Part shown: positions 1 to 9,298 of the stretch, piece by piece | Numbering within the stretch: the stretch's first letter is position 1 | Layout of the letters: each line of letters begins with the position of its first letter | From: JBKECP01 sp047974765 | GTDB taxonomy: Bacteria > Pseudomonadota > Gammaproteobacteria > Pseudomonadales > Halieaceae | Direction of reading: 5' to 3' | NCBI GenBank assembly: GCA_047974765.1 | Contig: JBKECP010000036.1 | Location: forward strand, 42,225-106,224 | Length of the DNA stretch: 64,000 nt | Position numbers and translations under genes: made by a program | The notes under the pieces: generated by a model | Database searches by the model: none | What the model was told of the DNA's origin: nothing | What the model saw: only the letters and a program-made list of their open reading frames with translations

Positions 1-662
1 TCCACACTGAATTTGTCAACGGCATGCGTGTAACGGATGCTCAGACTATGGATGTGGTCGAAATGGTACTCGGTGGTAGCGTCAACAAGGAAATTGTCTC
101 TTCTATCAGTCGCAGCGGCGGCAAAGCCATCGGCGTCACAGGTAAGGACGGTGGCCTGATTCGGGCCCGCAAACTTAAAGTGAACCGTTTCAGCCCAGAA
201 CTGGGTGCATCGGAAATAGTTGATATCGGCCACGTGGGAGAGGTTGAAGATATCGATATCGGCGTACTGAACGTTATTCTTGGCAGCGATTTCATTCCGG
301 TTATCGCCCCCATCGGGGTTGATCACGAGGGCAATACCTATAATATCAACGCCGATTTGGTAGCAGGCAAAATTGCCCAGGTGTTGCGCGCAGAAAAATT
401 GATGCTGCTAACCAATGTATCGGGTTTGCTCGATAAGCAGGGCAATGTACTGACCGGTCTCAGCACAGGCCAGGTGGATGAGCTGATCGCCGACGGCACT
501 ATCAGCGGTGGCATGCTACCCAAGATTGGCTGCGCATTGGATGCGGTCAAATCGGGTGTATCAAGCGCCCATATTATCGACGGGCGAGTGCCGCATGCCG
601 TGCTGTTGGAAATTTTTACCGATGTCGGTATTGGCACCTTAATCAGCAATCGCAGCCGCTGA
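1..662 (+). CDS. argB: acetylglutamate kinase, C-terminal part (5' end outside the window)
   Basis: ArgB phosphorylates N-acetylglutamate with ATP, the second step of arginine synthesis, in the cytoplasm. The frame is open from base 3, so 219 residues are visible; the N-terminal part with the first glycine-rich ATP loop lies upstream of the window. Family features seen are FVNGMRVTD at the very start, GKDGGLIRARK near visible residue 50, NINADLVAGKIAQVL in the middle and HIIDGRVPHAVLLEIF near the end. The C-terminus is normal, so the gene is cut by the window edge and not broken. slmA follows 103 bases downstream on the same strand. Confidence 0.96.
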   Translation, partial: HTEFVNGMRVTDAQTMDVVEMVLGGSVNKEIVSSISRSGGKAIGVTGKDGGLIRARKLKVNRFSPELGASEIVDIGHVGEVEDIDIGVLNVILGSDFIPVIAPIGVDHEGNTYNINADLVAGKIAQVLRAEKLMLLTNVSGLLDKQGNVLTGLSTGQVDELIADGTISGGMLPKIGCALDAVKSGVSSAHIIDGRVPHAVLLEIFTDVGIGTLISNRSR

Positions 663-765
663 CAGAGAACTCGCTCACACTGTTGCAATTTGACGGGATG
701 CATTTTATTGCAGGCCCAGGAGTGAAGGGCTAGCATTAATTCCCTTTTCTTATTAGCTGAGCCTC

Positions 766-1371
766 ATGCCTCGTAAAAATTCCCAGCGTCGACAGCAGAT
801 CCTTGAAGCTCTGGCAGAGATGTTGGAAGCTAGGCCTGGTGAGCGCATTACCACGGCGGGACTCGCACGACAGGTCGGTGTTTCTGAGGCTGCGCTTTAC
901 CGGCACTTCCCCAGCAAGTCAAAGATGTTTGAAGCCTTAATCGAGTTTATTGAAGAGACCCTGTTCAGCCGTATCAGTCTGATTCTGAGTGAGGGAACAG
1001 ATGTTCGCAGCCGCTGTGAAAAGATTCTGACGCTACTGCTCACCTTCAGCGAGCGCAATCCCGGTATTACCCGTATTTTGACCCGGGATGCACTGGCTGG
1101 AGAAACTGACCGCTTGCACAAACGGGTTGCCCAACTCTTTGATCGCTTTGAAACCCAGCTCAAACAGGTAATACGCGAGGCAGAACCACGCGAAGGCCTG
1201 CGCCCAAGCATTCCACTGCCAGTCGCAGTCAACCTGTTAATGGCCATCGTGGAAGGTAGAATTTCACAGTTTGTGCGCAGTGAATTCTCCCACCCACCCA
1301 CCAATGGCTGGCAAGAACAATGGTCGTTACTGATTAAGAATTTCTTTCGGGAAAGCGTGGTCAGCCTATAG
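766..1371 (+). CDS. slmA: nucleoid occlusion factor SlmA (TetR family)
   Basis: SlmA binds specific chromosomal sites and stops FtsZ ring assembly over the nucleoid. The 201 residues match the usual family length. A TetR-type helix-turn-helix lies at about residues 27-50 (LARQVGVSEAALYRHF). The rest is helical and SlmA-like (RNPGITRILTRDALAGE, MAIVEGRISQFVRSEF). The N-terminus MPRKNSQRRQQILEAL is typical of the family. argB upstream and pyrE nearby also fit, because slmA commonly sits near pyrE in gammaproteobacteria. A generic TetR regulator is the alternative, but the whole-length resemblance makes that unlikely. Confidence 0.93.
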   Translation: MPRKNSQRRQQILEALAEMLEARPGERITTAGLARQVGVSEAALYRHFPSKSKMFEALIEFIEETLFSRISLILSEGTDVRSRCEKILTLLLTFSERNPGITRILTRDALAGETDRLHKRVAQLFDRFETQLKQVIREAEPREGLRPSIPLPVAVNLLMAIVEGRISQFVRSEFSHPPTNGWQEQWSLLIKNFFRESVVSL

Positions 1372-1434
1372 TCACATAATGTACTGATTGTGCCCACAAA
1401 CAGACTAACCGGGCCATTTCATATCCGGCAGCTA

Positions 1435-2118
1435 CTAGCGCTCACCTGACATATTTTGCCGCCGCAGTTCAACCAGCTCCAGCAATTGATCAAACCGTGC
1501 AATATCACTGTCAAAACCAGCTGCAATCTGCTGTTTTTCCTGCTCTCTGGTACGAACACTCTGCTCTGTATTAAGCAGTTCAATACGCAAGTCATCCATA
1601 ACTTTGAGCTGATCCAGACTGACTTTCTGACCCCGGCGTTCTATGTCAGCAGCCTGGGCCTGTAATGCATCCATTCTGGATTTAAGGCCGACCCGATTAC
1701 TTTTAAGAATCCCGATGCGAATATCCAGCTCACCCAAAGCCCGCGACTTTGCTGCCTCAATATCCTCAATAGAGCTATAGCGCAACATCAGGCGCTCATC
1801 CCGCTCCTTTGATTCTTCTTTCGCCGCAAGCTCGGCAGCGCGAACCTTGACCTCTTCTGCCTGGGCAGCTTTCTCTTCGGCCGTAAGCTGGCGGGCAATA
1901 ACCTCCAATACTTCGCCTTTGATATTGATGACTTCATAGCCCTGACCGGCATGCTCTACAGGAATGCGGTCATCAATAACCAAAATACCTTCAGCGTTTA
2001 CATAGCGATAATAACGCCGCTCATAATCACCGGCCTTCTTGCCGGAAGCGGCCGAAGCAGATGTTATTAATATAACGGGCACAAACAGGCCCGCCAAAAT
2101 TGTATGGCGGATAGTCAT
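1435..2118 (-). CDS. DUF4124-type periplasmic coiled-coil protein of unknown function
   Basis: The 227 residues begin with a signal peptide (hydrophobic LAGLFVPVILITSASA, likely cut after ASA near residue 24). A DUF4124-like stretch follows at about residues 36-75 (YRYVNAEGILVIDDRIP), with the aromatic-Asp/Asn-Gly pattern of that domain. From about residue 78 to the end the protein is rich in Ala, Glu, Lys and Arg with heptad spacing, so a long coiled coil is likely. It lies 47 bases downstream of pyrE on the same strand and may be cotranscribed. No enzymatic motif was seen. It is probably an envelope protein; its role is unknown. Confidence 0.8.
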   Translation of the reverse strand: MTIRHTILAGLFVPVILITSASAASGKKAGDYERRYYRYVNAEGILVIDDRIPVEHAGQGYEVINIKGEVLEVIARQLTAEEKAAQAEEVKVRAAELAAKEESKERDERLMLRYSSIEDIEAAKSRALGELDIRIGILKSNRVGLKSRMDALQAQAADIERRGQKVSLDQLKVMDDLRIELLNTEQSVRTREQEKQQIAAGFDSDIARFDQLLELVELRRQNMSGER

Positions 2119-2165
2119 GTGCCAAATATAGAGCCTGACAATGGCTTAAACAAGTAGACCAAAGC

Positions 2166-2810
2166 TCAGTCTGAACCAAAAGCTTCCCGGTATTTATACA
2201 TATTGACAAGTACCTGATCTGAATCATCTTGAAGCTGCAGGTATTCGATGATGTGTGCCATATTGATGATACTCACAACCCGGATACCATGGTTGCGCTC
2301 AATCTCCTGAATAGCCGACAGCTCACCTTCACCCCTTTCCTGACGATTCAGGCCGATAGCCACTCCCGCCAGCTTTGCGCCAGCGCCTTCAATCATGGCA
2401 ATGACCTCACGCACGGCTGTACCGGCCGTAATCACATCATCGATCACCAACACCCGTCCCGTCAGTGGTGCACCAACGAGTACACCACCCTCGCCGTGAG
2501 TCTTGGCTTCTTTACGGTTGTAGGTAAAAGGAACATTGCGGCCATGCTGGTCTGCCAAAGCAATTGCCGTTGCCGCCGCCAGCGGAATCCCTTTGTAGGC
2601 AGGCCCAAGCAGCACATCAAATGCAATGCCTGAATCAACGATGCATTGTGCATAACAGCGGCCCAACTCGGCCAATGCCTCACCACTGGCAAAAGCGCCG
2701 GCATTGAAAAAATAGGGGCTACTACGGCCCGATTTTAGTGTAAAAGTGCCAAATTTGAGGGCCTGATGATGGCGTGCAAGCTCAATAAAAGCGGTCTGAT
2801 AGGCTTTCAT
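2166..2810 (-). CDS. pyrE: orotate phosphoribosyltransferase
   Basis: PyrE joins orotate to PRPP to give orotidine monophosphate in pyrimidine synthesis, in the cytoplasm. The 214 residues match the usual length. The PRPP-binding signature VLVIDDVITAGTA is at about residues 120-132, and the orotate-side segments FTLKSGRSSPYFFNAG (about 22-37) and LLGPAYKGIPLA (about 66-77) are intact. The flexible catalytic loop NRKEAKTHGEGG is present at about residues 98-109. It is divergent from the Crc-like gene; the 216-base gap holds both promoters. This pyrE / Crc-like / rph neighbourhood is the one known from Pseudomonas. Confidence 0.97.
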   Translation of the reverse strand: MKAYQTAFIELARHHQALKFGTFTLKSGRSSPYFFNAGAFASGEALAELGRCYAQCIVDSGIAFDVLLGPAYKGIPLAAATAIALADQHGRNVPFTYNRKEAKTHGEGGVLVGAPLTGRVLVIDDVITAGTAVREVIAMIEGAGAKLAGVAIGLNRQERGEGELSAIQEIERNHGIRVVSIINMAHIIEYLQLQDDSDQVLVNMYKYREAFGSD

Positions 2811-3026
2811 GTTCTATAGTTCTTCGTGTTGTGTAGTGTAGGCGATTTAACCGAAACGGGAATTGCTGTATAAGACCAGTTCAAAATCAGAAAGACCCAT
2901 TTTATATAATCCATCGTGATTTACCCGCATCTATCTATACGCGAATATTCCTGATTGTATCTTTGTAGATATTCGCAACTCGGGCAGGTCGGTTATGATA
3001 CACGCTCTCATAAGAAGGGGCCATGA

Positions 3027-3791
3027 ATGAGAATAATCAGCTTCAGCGCAGACGGTATAAAGGATGCTGCTGAAAAAGGATTTTACGACTGGCTGAAAGA
3101 TCAGGATGCCGAGTTTATCTGTATTCAGGATTTGCGTTGCAGTGAATATGATCTACAGGACAATCTTTATTTTCCCTCAGATTACAACGCTTACTTCTTC
3201 GATGATGTAGGCGGCAAAGCCAATGGTGTGGCTATTTATTGTAAACAGCTGCCTAAAGCAATTATGACCGGCCTTGGTTTTGGTGACTTTGACATGGAAG
3301 GTCGTTATATCCAGGCAGATTACGAGAATTTCAGTGTTGGCTGCCTGCTCGCACCCTATGCCGAAGCCGGTGATGAAGCACAACTGACTCACAAAACCGG
3401 GTTTTACGAACTGTTGAAAAGCCATCTACAGAAGATTCGCAATAAGCGCAGAGAATTTGTTTTTTGCGGCAACTGGCATTTGGCACACAGTCCTACAGAT
3501 GTACAGGACACCGGGCGCAACAGCAATCGACCCGGCTTTCTTGCTGAAGAGCGGCAATGGGTGGATGAAATTCTTGAGACAGGCTACGTCGATGCCTTCC
3601 GTGAAATCAACTCTGACAGTGATGAATTCAGCTGGTGGCCCGAAGATGATCGCAGCAATGGCTTGCGCAGTGACTTTCAGCTAATTTCAAAAGAACTGAA
3701 ATACCGTGTGGATTATGGTGCCATCTATACAGCCAAAGCGTTTAGCACTCACGCCCCGATTATCATGGATTACGATATCGAACTCGGCTGA
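3027..3791 (+). CDS. crc: Crc-like catabolite repression control protein (inactive exonuclease III fold)
   Basis: The 254 residues follow the exonuclease/endonuclease/phosphatase fold and align end to end with Pseudomonas Crc, which works with Hfq to repress translation of catabolic mRNAs. Against exonuclease III, the metal and catalytic residues are replaced: Ser at the Asn7 position (IISFSADGI), Asp at the Glu34 position (CIQDLR), GNWH instead of GDFN near residue 148, and STHAP instead of SDHAP near the end. It therefore probably lacks nuclease activity, as reported for Crc. Gene order pyrE / crc / rph agrees. The start is supported by AAGGGG about 8 bases upstream. Whether it controls carbon use here is inferred. 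Confidence 0.82.
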   Translation: MRIISFSADGIKDAAEKGFYDWLKDQDAEFICIQDLRCSEYDLQDNLYFPSDYNAYFFDDVGGKANGVAIYCKQLPKAIMTGLGFGDFDMEGRYIQADYENFSVGCLLAPYAEAGDEAQLTHKTGFYELLKSHLQKIRNKRREFVFCGNWHLAHSPTDVQDTGRNSNRPGFLAEERQWVDEILETGYVDAFREINSDSDEFSWWPEDDRSNGLRSDFQLISKELKYRVDYGAIYTAKAFSTHAPIIMDYDIELG

Positions 3792-3811
3792 ATTCCAAAA
3801 CAGAATTCAGC
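3787..3811. terminator. hairpin holding both stop codons of the convergent crc and rph genes
   Basis: A perfect 9-base inverted repeat GCTGAATTC / GAATTCAGC (3787-3795 and 3803-3811) with a 7-base loop spans the 15-base gap. The crc stop (3789-3791) and the rph stop (3807-3809) both lie inside the stem. There is no strong T tract, so it may be an mRNA 3'-end stabiliser as much as a terminator. Confidence 0.55.
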
Positions 3812-4526
3812 TTGCCAGTGCCGCCTTTTGTAATTCAATCAGCTCACGCACACCGTCAGCAGCTAGATCGAGCATGTTATTGAGTGCTTCGCGGCCAAAA
3901 ACAGCACCTTCAGCCGTCCCTTGCACTTCAATAAAATGATCGCCTTCGGCCATAACCACATTCATATCTGTATCAGCCGCCGAGTCTTCGGGATAATCCA
4001 GATCAAGCACTGGCAGTCCCTGATATACACCAACAGAAACAGAAGCTATCAGGTGCCGCAGCGGATCACTACTGATACGTTTTGTACGTTGCAGGTGGTT
4101 GATAGCATCGACCAGTGCAACACAGGCACCGGTAATGGAAGCTGTCCGGGTGCCACCATCAGCCTGGATAACATCGCAGTCAATCATAATAGTATGTTCA
4201 CCCAGTTGTTTCAGATCCACCGCCGCCCGCAATGAACGACCAATCAGGCGCTGAATTTCTACCGTTCGTCCGCCCTGCTTGCCCCGCGCGGCTTCCCGCC
4301 CCATACGGGTACCGGTGGAACGGGGCAGCATGCCGTATTCAGCGGTAATCCAGCCGCTGCCCTCTCCACGCAAAAAACGAGGCACTCCCTCTTCAACCGA
4401 AGCGGTGCAAATCACCCGGGTATTGCCAAAACTGACCAGCACCGAACCCTCAGCATGACAGGTAAAATGGCGATTGATCGAAATTTCACGCAATTGATCC
4501 GGGCGTCGTCCACTGGGGCGCTGCAT
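3807..4526 (-). CDS. rph: ribonuclease PH
   Basis: RNase PH is a phosphorolytic 3'-to-5' exoribonuclease that trims tRNA precursors. The chosen start gives 239 residues, the usual length. Family motifs are clear: HFTCHAEGSVLVSFGNT (about 21-37), WITAEYGMLPRST (about 59-71), GKQGGRTVEIQRLIGRSLRA (about 81-100) and DCDVIQADGGTRTASITGA (about 117-135). I chose the ATG at 4526 over the ATG at 4541 because a GAGGAG ribosome site sits 7-8 bases before 4526 and overlaps the upstream ATG. It is divergent from yicC and convergent with crc. Confidence 0.97.
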   Translation of the reverse strand: MQRPSGRRPDQLREISINRHFTCHAEGSVLVSFGNTRVICTASVEEGVPRFLRGEGSGWITAEYGMLPRSTGTRMGREAARGKQGGRTVEIQRLIGRSLRAAVDLKQLGEHTIMIDCDVIQADGGTRTASITGACVALVDAINHLQRTKRISSDPLRHLIASVSVGVYQGLPVLDLDYPEDSAADTDMNVVMAEGDHFIEVQGTAEGAVFGREALNNMLDLAADGVRELIELQKAALAS

Positions 4527-4717
4527 ACCACCACTCCTCATTTAAACAATTGCCTGCCAGTATAAGCCAGACCGGCGCCAGATACAGACCCGGAATAACA
4601 AAAACACAGAACACCCGCTGTCTGGCGACCCGCTCCTGAATCGGCTTTGTATGTACTTTATGGCAGACACTGCACTAGACTTTACTTCTTTGACTGACCG
4701 TCGGGAATTATCTTCAC

Positions 4718-5590
4718 ATGATTCACAGCATGACTGCCTTCGCACGCGAATCACTCTCTACAGATCAGGGTAATCTGAGTGTAGAGCTTCGCAGTGTTAA
4801 TCACCGCTATCTCGACTGTAGTTTCAAGATGCCCGAAAGCCTGCGTGTGCTGGAGGCTGATTTTCGTGATCGCACCAGCAAACAGCTTAACCGCGGTAAA
4901 TTTGACTGTATGATTCGCCTTCAGTTCCAGAGCGGCCCGGGCACCAATGGCCCACTGGATATCGATGATCAAAAATTGCATGAGGTCATTGCCCTCACCA
5001 ATGCTATCAGCGGAAAAATTACCAGGCCTCAAGCTCTCAATCCTCTGGAAATCTTACAGTTTCCCGGTGTATGTATAACGCCTGATGGCACTGAAAAAGC
5101 CCTGCAGGAAGCCGCCATTACCCTCTTTGACAGTGCCTTGCAATCGCTGCTTGAAAATCGTGCCCGTGAAGGTCAAAAACTGGCTACACTGATCAATGAG
5201 CGGCTTGTACAGGTCGCCCAGACTGTTGCAGACACCCGCAACAACCTGCCTGCCCTGTTGCTTTTGCAGCGCGAACGGATAATCAGCCGTATTGAAGAAC
5301 TCGATGTTGACATTGACCAGGGCCGCCTTGAACAGGAACTGGTTTATATGGTCCAAAAGGCCGATATAGATGAAGAACTGGATCGCCTCGAAGCCCATAT
5401 CAGTGAGGTCCACCATGCACTTGGCAAGGGCGGCCCCTGCGGCAGACGGCTCGATTTTTTGATGCAGGAATTCAACCGTGAAGCCAATACACTGTCTTCC
5501 AAATCCATTGCCAGCAGTACCACCGCCAATGCTGTTGAGCTAAAGGTGTTGATTGAACAAATGCGTGAGCAGATCCAGAATATCGAATAG
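4718..5590 (+). CDS. yicC: YicC family endoribonuclease
   Basis: The 290 residues match YicC from end to end. The family start MIHSMTAFAR is present, with NHRYLDCSFKMPE at about residues 29-41 and the conserved C-terminal segment FLMQEFNREANTLSSKS at about 247-263. Work on E. coli YicC describes a divalent-metal endoribonuclease that promotes decay of the small RNA RyhB. The gene sits between rph (divergent) and gmk (downstream, 62 bases), the usual gammaproteobacterial order. No truncation or odd composition is visible. Confidence 0.93.
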   Translation: MIHSMTAFARESLSTDQGNLSVELRSVNHRYLDCSFKMPESLRVLEADFRDRTSKQLNRGKFDCMIRLQFQSGPGTNGPLDIDDQKLHEVIALTNAISGKITRPQALNPLEILQFPGVCITPDGTEKALQEAAITLFDSALQSLLENRAREGQKLATLINERLVQVAQTVADTRNNLPALLLLQRERIISRIEELDVDIDQGRLEQELVYMVQKADIDEELDRLEAHISEVHHALGKGGPCGRRLDFLMQEFNREANTLSSKSIASSTTANAVELKVLIEQMREQIQNIE

Positions 5591-5652
5591 ATAGACAGCC
5601 CCTCACTGACAAGCCTTACAATGGCGTTTTATCAAACAGGAACAGACCGTCC

Positions 5653-6270
5653 ATGAGCGCAAGAGGCACTCTTTATACTGTTTCAGCTCCCAGCGGGGCC
5701 GGTAAAACCAGCCTGGTGGCTGCGCTGATTGAGAGCGAACCCAACCTGTGTGTATCGGTTTCCCATACCACCCGCCCAATACGACCGGGTGAAAAAGACG
5801 GTATCAATTATCATTTTGTTGATGAGGGACAATTCACCAAAATGCTCGGGCAATCGGCTTTTCTGGAACATGCCCGTGTTTTTGGCAACCTCTACGGTAC
5901 CTCTCAGGCCTGGGTGGAAGCTGAATTGGCAGCAGGCAGGGACATCATTCTGGAAATCGACTGGCAGGGTGCCGCCCAGGTCAAGCACCTGCTGCCCGAC
6001 ACCCTGGCCATCTTCATCCTGCCACCTTCACGGCAGACACTACAACAGCGCCTGACGCATCGGGGTCAGGATGAACAGCGCATCATCGAGGCCCGCATGG
6101 CTGAGGCTGTGCAGGAAATGACCCACTATGTACAGTCAGATTTTCTGGTGGTTAATAATATCTTTGAGGAGGCACTGACAGAGCTCAAGGCTATCATCAC
6201 CAGCCAGCGCCTGCGCACCGCACGCCAGAGTGAGTGCCTTATTCCCCTGTTGCAGGATTTGCTGGGTTAG
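5653..6270 (+). CDS. gmk: guanylate kinase
   Basis: Gmk phosphorylates GMP or dGMP to the diphosphate with ATP. The 205 residues match the family. The Walker A loop SAPSGAGKTSL is at about residues 11-21, the GMP-binding stretch VSHTTRPIRPGEKDGINYHF at about 36-55, and EIDWQGAAQVK at about 99-109. It leads the conserved set gmk-rpoZ-spoT-ridA, all on the plus strand. rpoZ is 211 bases downstream, so rpoZ probably also has its own promoter. Confidence 0.97.
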   Translation: MSARGTLYTVSAPSGAGKTSLVAALIESEPNLCVSVSHTTRPIRPGEKDGINYHFVDEGQFTKMLGQSAFLEHARVFGNLYGTSQAWVEAELAAGRDIILEIDWQGAAQVKHLLPDTLAIFILPPSRQTLQQRLTHRGQDEQRIIEARMAEAVQEMTHYVQSDFLVVNNIFEEALTELKAIITSQRLRTARQSECLIPLLQDLLG

Positions 6271-6481
6271 TGAACAGGCATTTTTACCAGCCGCAGGGCT
6301 AGACGCCGCCCCCGCCTGTTGCGATATAATTACCGATCTTTTCGGATTCCGAAAGAGTAACGTTGTGTTCATCAATTGAGCACTTTTATTAGCGGCACAT
6401 ACTTTTTGTAGCAGCTGCAACAATGACCCTTGTCTTTAAGTTGTATTCACAAACAGACAAGTAATTGCAATGGAAAGATAA

Positions 6482-6742
6482 ATGGCACGTGTAACTGTTG
6501 AAGACTGCCTGGGCAATGTATCCAATCGCTTTGAGCTGGTTATGGTTGCCAGCAAGCGTGCCCGGCAAATCGCCACTGGCGGCAAAGATCCGCTGGTCAA
6601 TGAAGAATCCGACAAACCAACCGTGGTTGCCCTGCGCGAAATTGCCGAGGGTTTAATCTCCCCCGATATTCTCAGCCGTGAAGACGAGCTGGATGCCGAG
6701 GAAGAGCTGGCTGTGGTTATGGAGGCCAGCGAGTCGGTATAA
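6482..6742 (+). CDS. rpoZ: RNA polymerase omega subunit
   Basis: Omega helps fold and hold the beta-prime subunit and forms one of the ppGpp sites on RNA polymerase. The 86 residues begin MARVTVEDCLGNVSNRFELV, a classic omega start, then ASKRARQIATGG and the Glu-rich tail. The 211 bases before it contain no other gene and probably hold its promoter. spoT starts 31 bases after its stop, so the two genes of the stringent response are coupled here. Confidence 0.97.
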   Translation: MARVTVEDCLGNVSNRFELVMVASKRARQIATGGKDPLVNEESDKPTVVALREIAEGLISPDILSREDELDAEEELAVVMEASESV

Positions 6743-6773
6743 CCCCCGGGAGGGCGTTGTTTCGTAACACACC

Positions 6774-8885
6774 ATGCTGACTATCGACGCCCTCGATTCG
6801 ACTCTTCGCACTTACCTTGATACGAATCAGGCACAACAGGTTCGCCGCGCCTATTACTATGCTGAACAGGCGCATTACGGCCAGCAGCGGCGCAGTGGTG
6901 AACCCTATGTAACCCATCCTCTGGCTGTTGCCAATATCCTTGCCGATATGCACATGGACCATCAGAGCCTGATGGCAGCCATGCTGCACGATGTCATCGA
7001 AGATACAGGGATCGACAAATCAGCTATTGATATCCAATTCGGCGCTACAGTTGCCGATCTGGTCGATGGCGTCAGCAAGCTGACCCAGATGGAATTTAAT
7101 TCACTGGCAGAAAAGCAGGCCGAGAACTTCCAGAAAATGGCATTGGCTATGGCTCGGGATATCCGGGTTATTCTGGTCAAACTGGCAGATCGCCTGCACA
7201 ATATGCGCACCCTCGGTGTGCTTCGGCCCGATAAGGCCCGCCGTATCGCCCGTGAAACCCTCGATATTTACGCGCCTATTGCCATGCGTCTGGGCATGAA
7301 CTCAGTACGGATGGAATTTGAAGATCTGGGTCTGCGGGCACTGCATCCCATGCGGGCCCGGCGTATTGAAGCGGCCAAGCAGGCCGCCAGCGGTAATCGC
7401 AAGGCAGTTATCGAACAGATCCGCAATCAAATTGTCTCAACACTGGCCCTGGAGGGTCACAAAGCCCAGGTAACAGGCCGCGAAAAGCACCTTTATTCCA
7501 TCTATAAAAAGATGAAGTCCAAAAAGAAATCCTTTGCGGAAATTATGGACCTGTACGCCTTTCGCATCATTGTTGACTCCGTTGATACCTGTTATCGCGT
7601 ACTGGGTTGCATGCACAGCCTTTATAAACCGGTACCGGGAGAATTCAAAGACTATATTGCTATCCCTAAAGCCAACGGTTACCAGTCACTGCATACAGGG
7701 CTGGTCAGCATGCACGGCATTCCCATTGAAATTCAGATTCGCACAGCGGAAATGGAAGATATGGCCAACAACGGTATTGCCGCTCACTGGCTCTATAAAA
7801 GTGATGGCCAAAATGCAACATCCAGCCAGACCCGCGCACGACAATGGGTGCAGGGCTTACTGGAAATGCAACAACGGGCAGGTAATTCACTGGAGTTTAT
7901 CGAGAGCGTCAAAATTGATCTCTTCCCGGATGAAATTTACGTATTTACCCCTAAAGGTCGTATTCAGGCACTACCCAGAGGAGCAACAGCCGTTGATTTT
8001 GCCTATGCCGTTCACACCGATGTTGGCAATAGCTGCGTAGCCTGTCGTATCAACCGGCGACTGGCGCCGCTATCAGAACCACTGCAAAGTGGCCAAACGG
8101 TTGAAATTATCACCGCACCGGGCGCGCGTCCCAATCCAAGCTGGTTTAATTATGCGGTGACAGCCAAGGCGCGCACCAATATCCGCCATTACCTCAAACA
8201 TCAGACTCGGGATGACTCCATTACACTTGGGCGGCGCTTGCTGGACAAGGCTCTGAATATTTTCGGTACCAGTCTCGATACGGTTGCACCTGGCCAGCTT
8301 CAGGACTATCTCAACCGCTATCAGTATGGAGGGCTTAATGATCTGCTTGAAGACATCGCCCGGGGTGAACGGTTGCCACCAATTACTGCCCAGCAGATTC
8401 TCGGCGAGAGCGGCACACCCTATCCGGCGCATAACGAACAGGACAGTCAACCGGTTGCTATTCGCGGTACTGAGGGTTTCATGGTCAGCTACGCCAAGTG
8501 CTGCCATCCAATTCCCGGCGATCCCATTGAGGGCTATTTGAGTTCAGAAAAAGGCATGGTTGTTCACCGCGACAGCTGTGGCAACCTGGCTGATATGAGA
8601 GATAACCGAGAGCGCTTGATAGCACTGCGCTGGGACGATGAAGTCGAGGGCGAATACCCCAGCCGATTGCGCATAGAAGCAGAAAACCAGCGGGGCATTT
8701 TTGCCATTATCGCCACCCGTATTAACAGTATGGGCGTTAATATCGAGCGCATCAGCAGTGAAGATAAAGACTATCAATTCACCTATGTTGATCTGGATGT
8801 ACGGGTTCACAACCGTGTTCATCTGGCCAGTATTCTCAAACGTCTGCGCTCAATTAATACCGTGCGACGTGTCAGCCGAATCTGA
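6774..8885 (+). CDS. spoT: bifunctional (p)ppGpp synthetase / hydrolase SpoT
   Basis: SpoT makes and degrades the alarmone (p)ppGpp. The 703 residues carry the HD hydrolase domain with MAAMLHDVIEDT (about 67-78) and KLADRLHNMRTL (about 135-146). The synthetase domain has GREKHLYSIYKKMKSKKKSF (about 239-258) and YQSLHTGLVSMHG near residue 308. The TGS domain is at about 390-450 (FTPKGRIQALPRGATAVDFA), a Cys-containing linker (YAKCCHPIPGDPIEGYLS) follows near 575, and an ACT domain ends the protein. HD residues are intact, so hydrolysis is expected. Synthetase strength cannot be judged from the sequence. It lies between rpoZ and ridA. Confidence 0.97.
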   Translation: MLTIDALDSTLRTYLDTNQAQQVRRAYYYAEQAHYGQQRRSGEPYVTHPLAVANILADMHMDHQSLMAAMLHDVIEDTGIDKSAIDIQFGATVADLVDGVSKLTQMEFNSLAEKQAENFQKMALAMARDIRVILVKLADRLHNMRTLGVLRPDKARRIARETLDIYAPIAMRLGMNSVRMEFEDLGLRALHPMRARRIEAAKQAASGNRKAVIEQIRNQIVSTLALEGHKAQVTGREKHLYSIYKKMKSKKKSFAEIMDLYAFRIIVDSVDTCYRVLGCMHSLYKPVPGEFKDYIAIPKANGYQSLHTGLVSMHGIPIEIQIRTAEMEDMANNGIAAHWLYKSDGQNATSSQTRARQWVQGLLEMQQRAGNSLEFIESVKIDLFPDEIYVFTPKGRIQALPRGATAVDFAYAVHTDVGNSCVACRINRRLAPLSEPLQSGQTVEIITAPGARPNPSWFNYAVTAKARTNIRHYLKHQTRDDSITLGRRLLDKALNIFGTSLDTVAPGQLQDYLNRYQYGGLNDLLEDIARGERLPPITAQQILGESGTPYPAHNEQDSQPVAIRGTEGFMVSYAKCCHPIPGDPIEGYLSSEKGMVVHRDSCGNLADMRDNRERLIALRWDDEVEGEYPSRLRIEAENQRGIFAIIATRINSMGVNIERISSEDKDYQFTYVDLDVRVHNRVHLASILKRLRSINTVRRVSRI

Positions 8886-8914
8886 AATAGAACCTATTCA
8901 TTACAGGAGTCAAC

Positions 8915-9298
8915 GTGAGTAATCGCGCCATTATTTCTACCAACGATGCCCCCGCCGCTATCGGCCCCTACTCCCAGGCCGTCAAAGTGGGCAATACTGT
9001 CTGGCTATCCGGGCAAATACCGCTGCAACCTGAAACCATGGAAGTGATTGAAGGTGACATTCAGGATCAAGCCGTCCAGGTTTTTCGCAACCTGGCAGCT
9101 GTTGCTGAAGCGGCTGGCGGCAGTCTGGATCACGCTGTCAAACTCAATATCTCACTGACCGACATAGGTGACTTTGCAGCAGTCAATGAAGTAATGGCCC
9201 GCTTTTTAAGCGAACCCTATCCAGCCCGTGCCTGCGTGCAGGTAGCCGCCCTGCCCAGAGGTGTCGATATCGAGGTGGAAGCTGTTTTAGTGGTTTAA
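8915..9298 (+). CDS. ridA: RidA family enamine/imine deaminase
   Basis: RidA hydrolyses reactive 2-aminoacrylate-type enamines made by PLP enzymes. The 127 residues show the family start region AIGPYSQAVKVGNTVWLSGQ (about 14-33), the SLDHAVKLNISLTD centre and the signature PARACVQVAALPRGVDIEVE near residues 104-123, including the Arg that binds the substrate carboxylate. The start is GTG, preceded by AGGAG at good spacing. The 3' end overlaps the convergent epimerase-like gene by 12 bases. Confidence 0.95.
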   Translation: MSNRAIISTNDAPAAIGPYSQAVKVGNTVWLSGQIPLQPETMEVIEGDIQDQAVQVFRNLAAVAEAAGGSLDHAVKLNISLTDIGDFAAVNEVMARFLSEPYPARACVQVAALPRGVDIEVEAVLVV

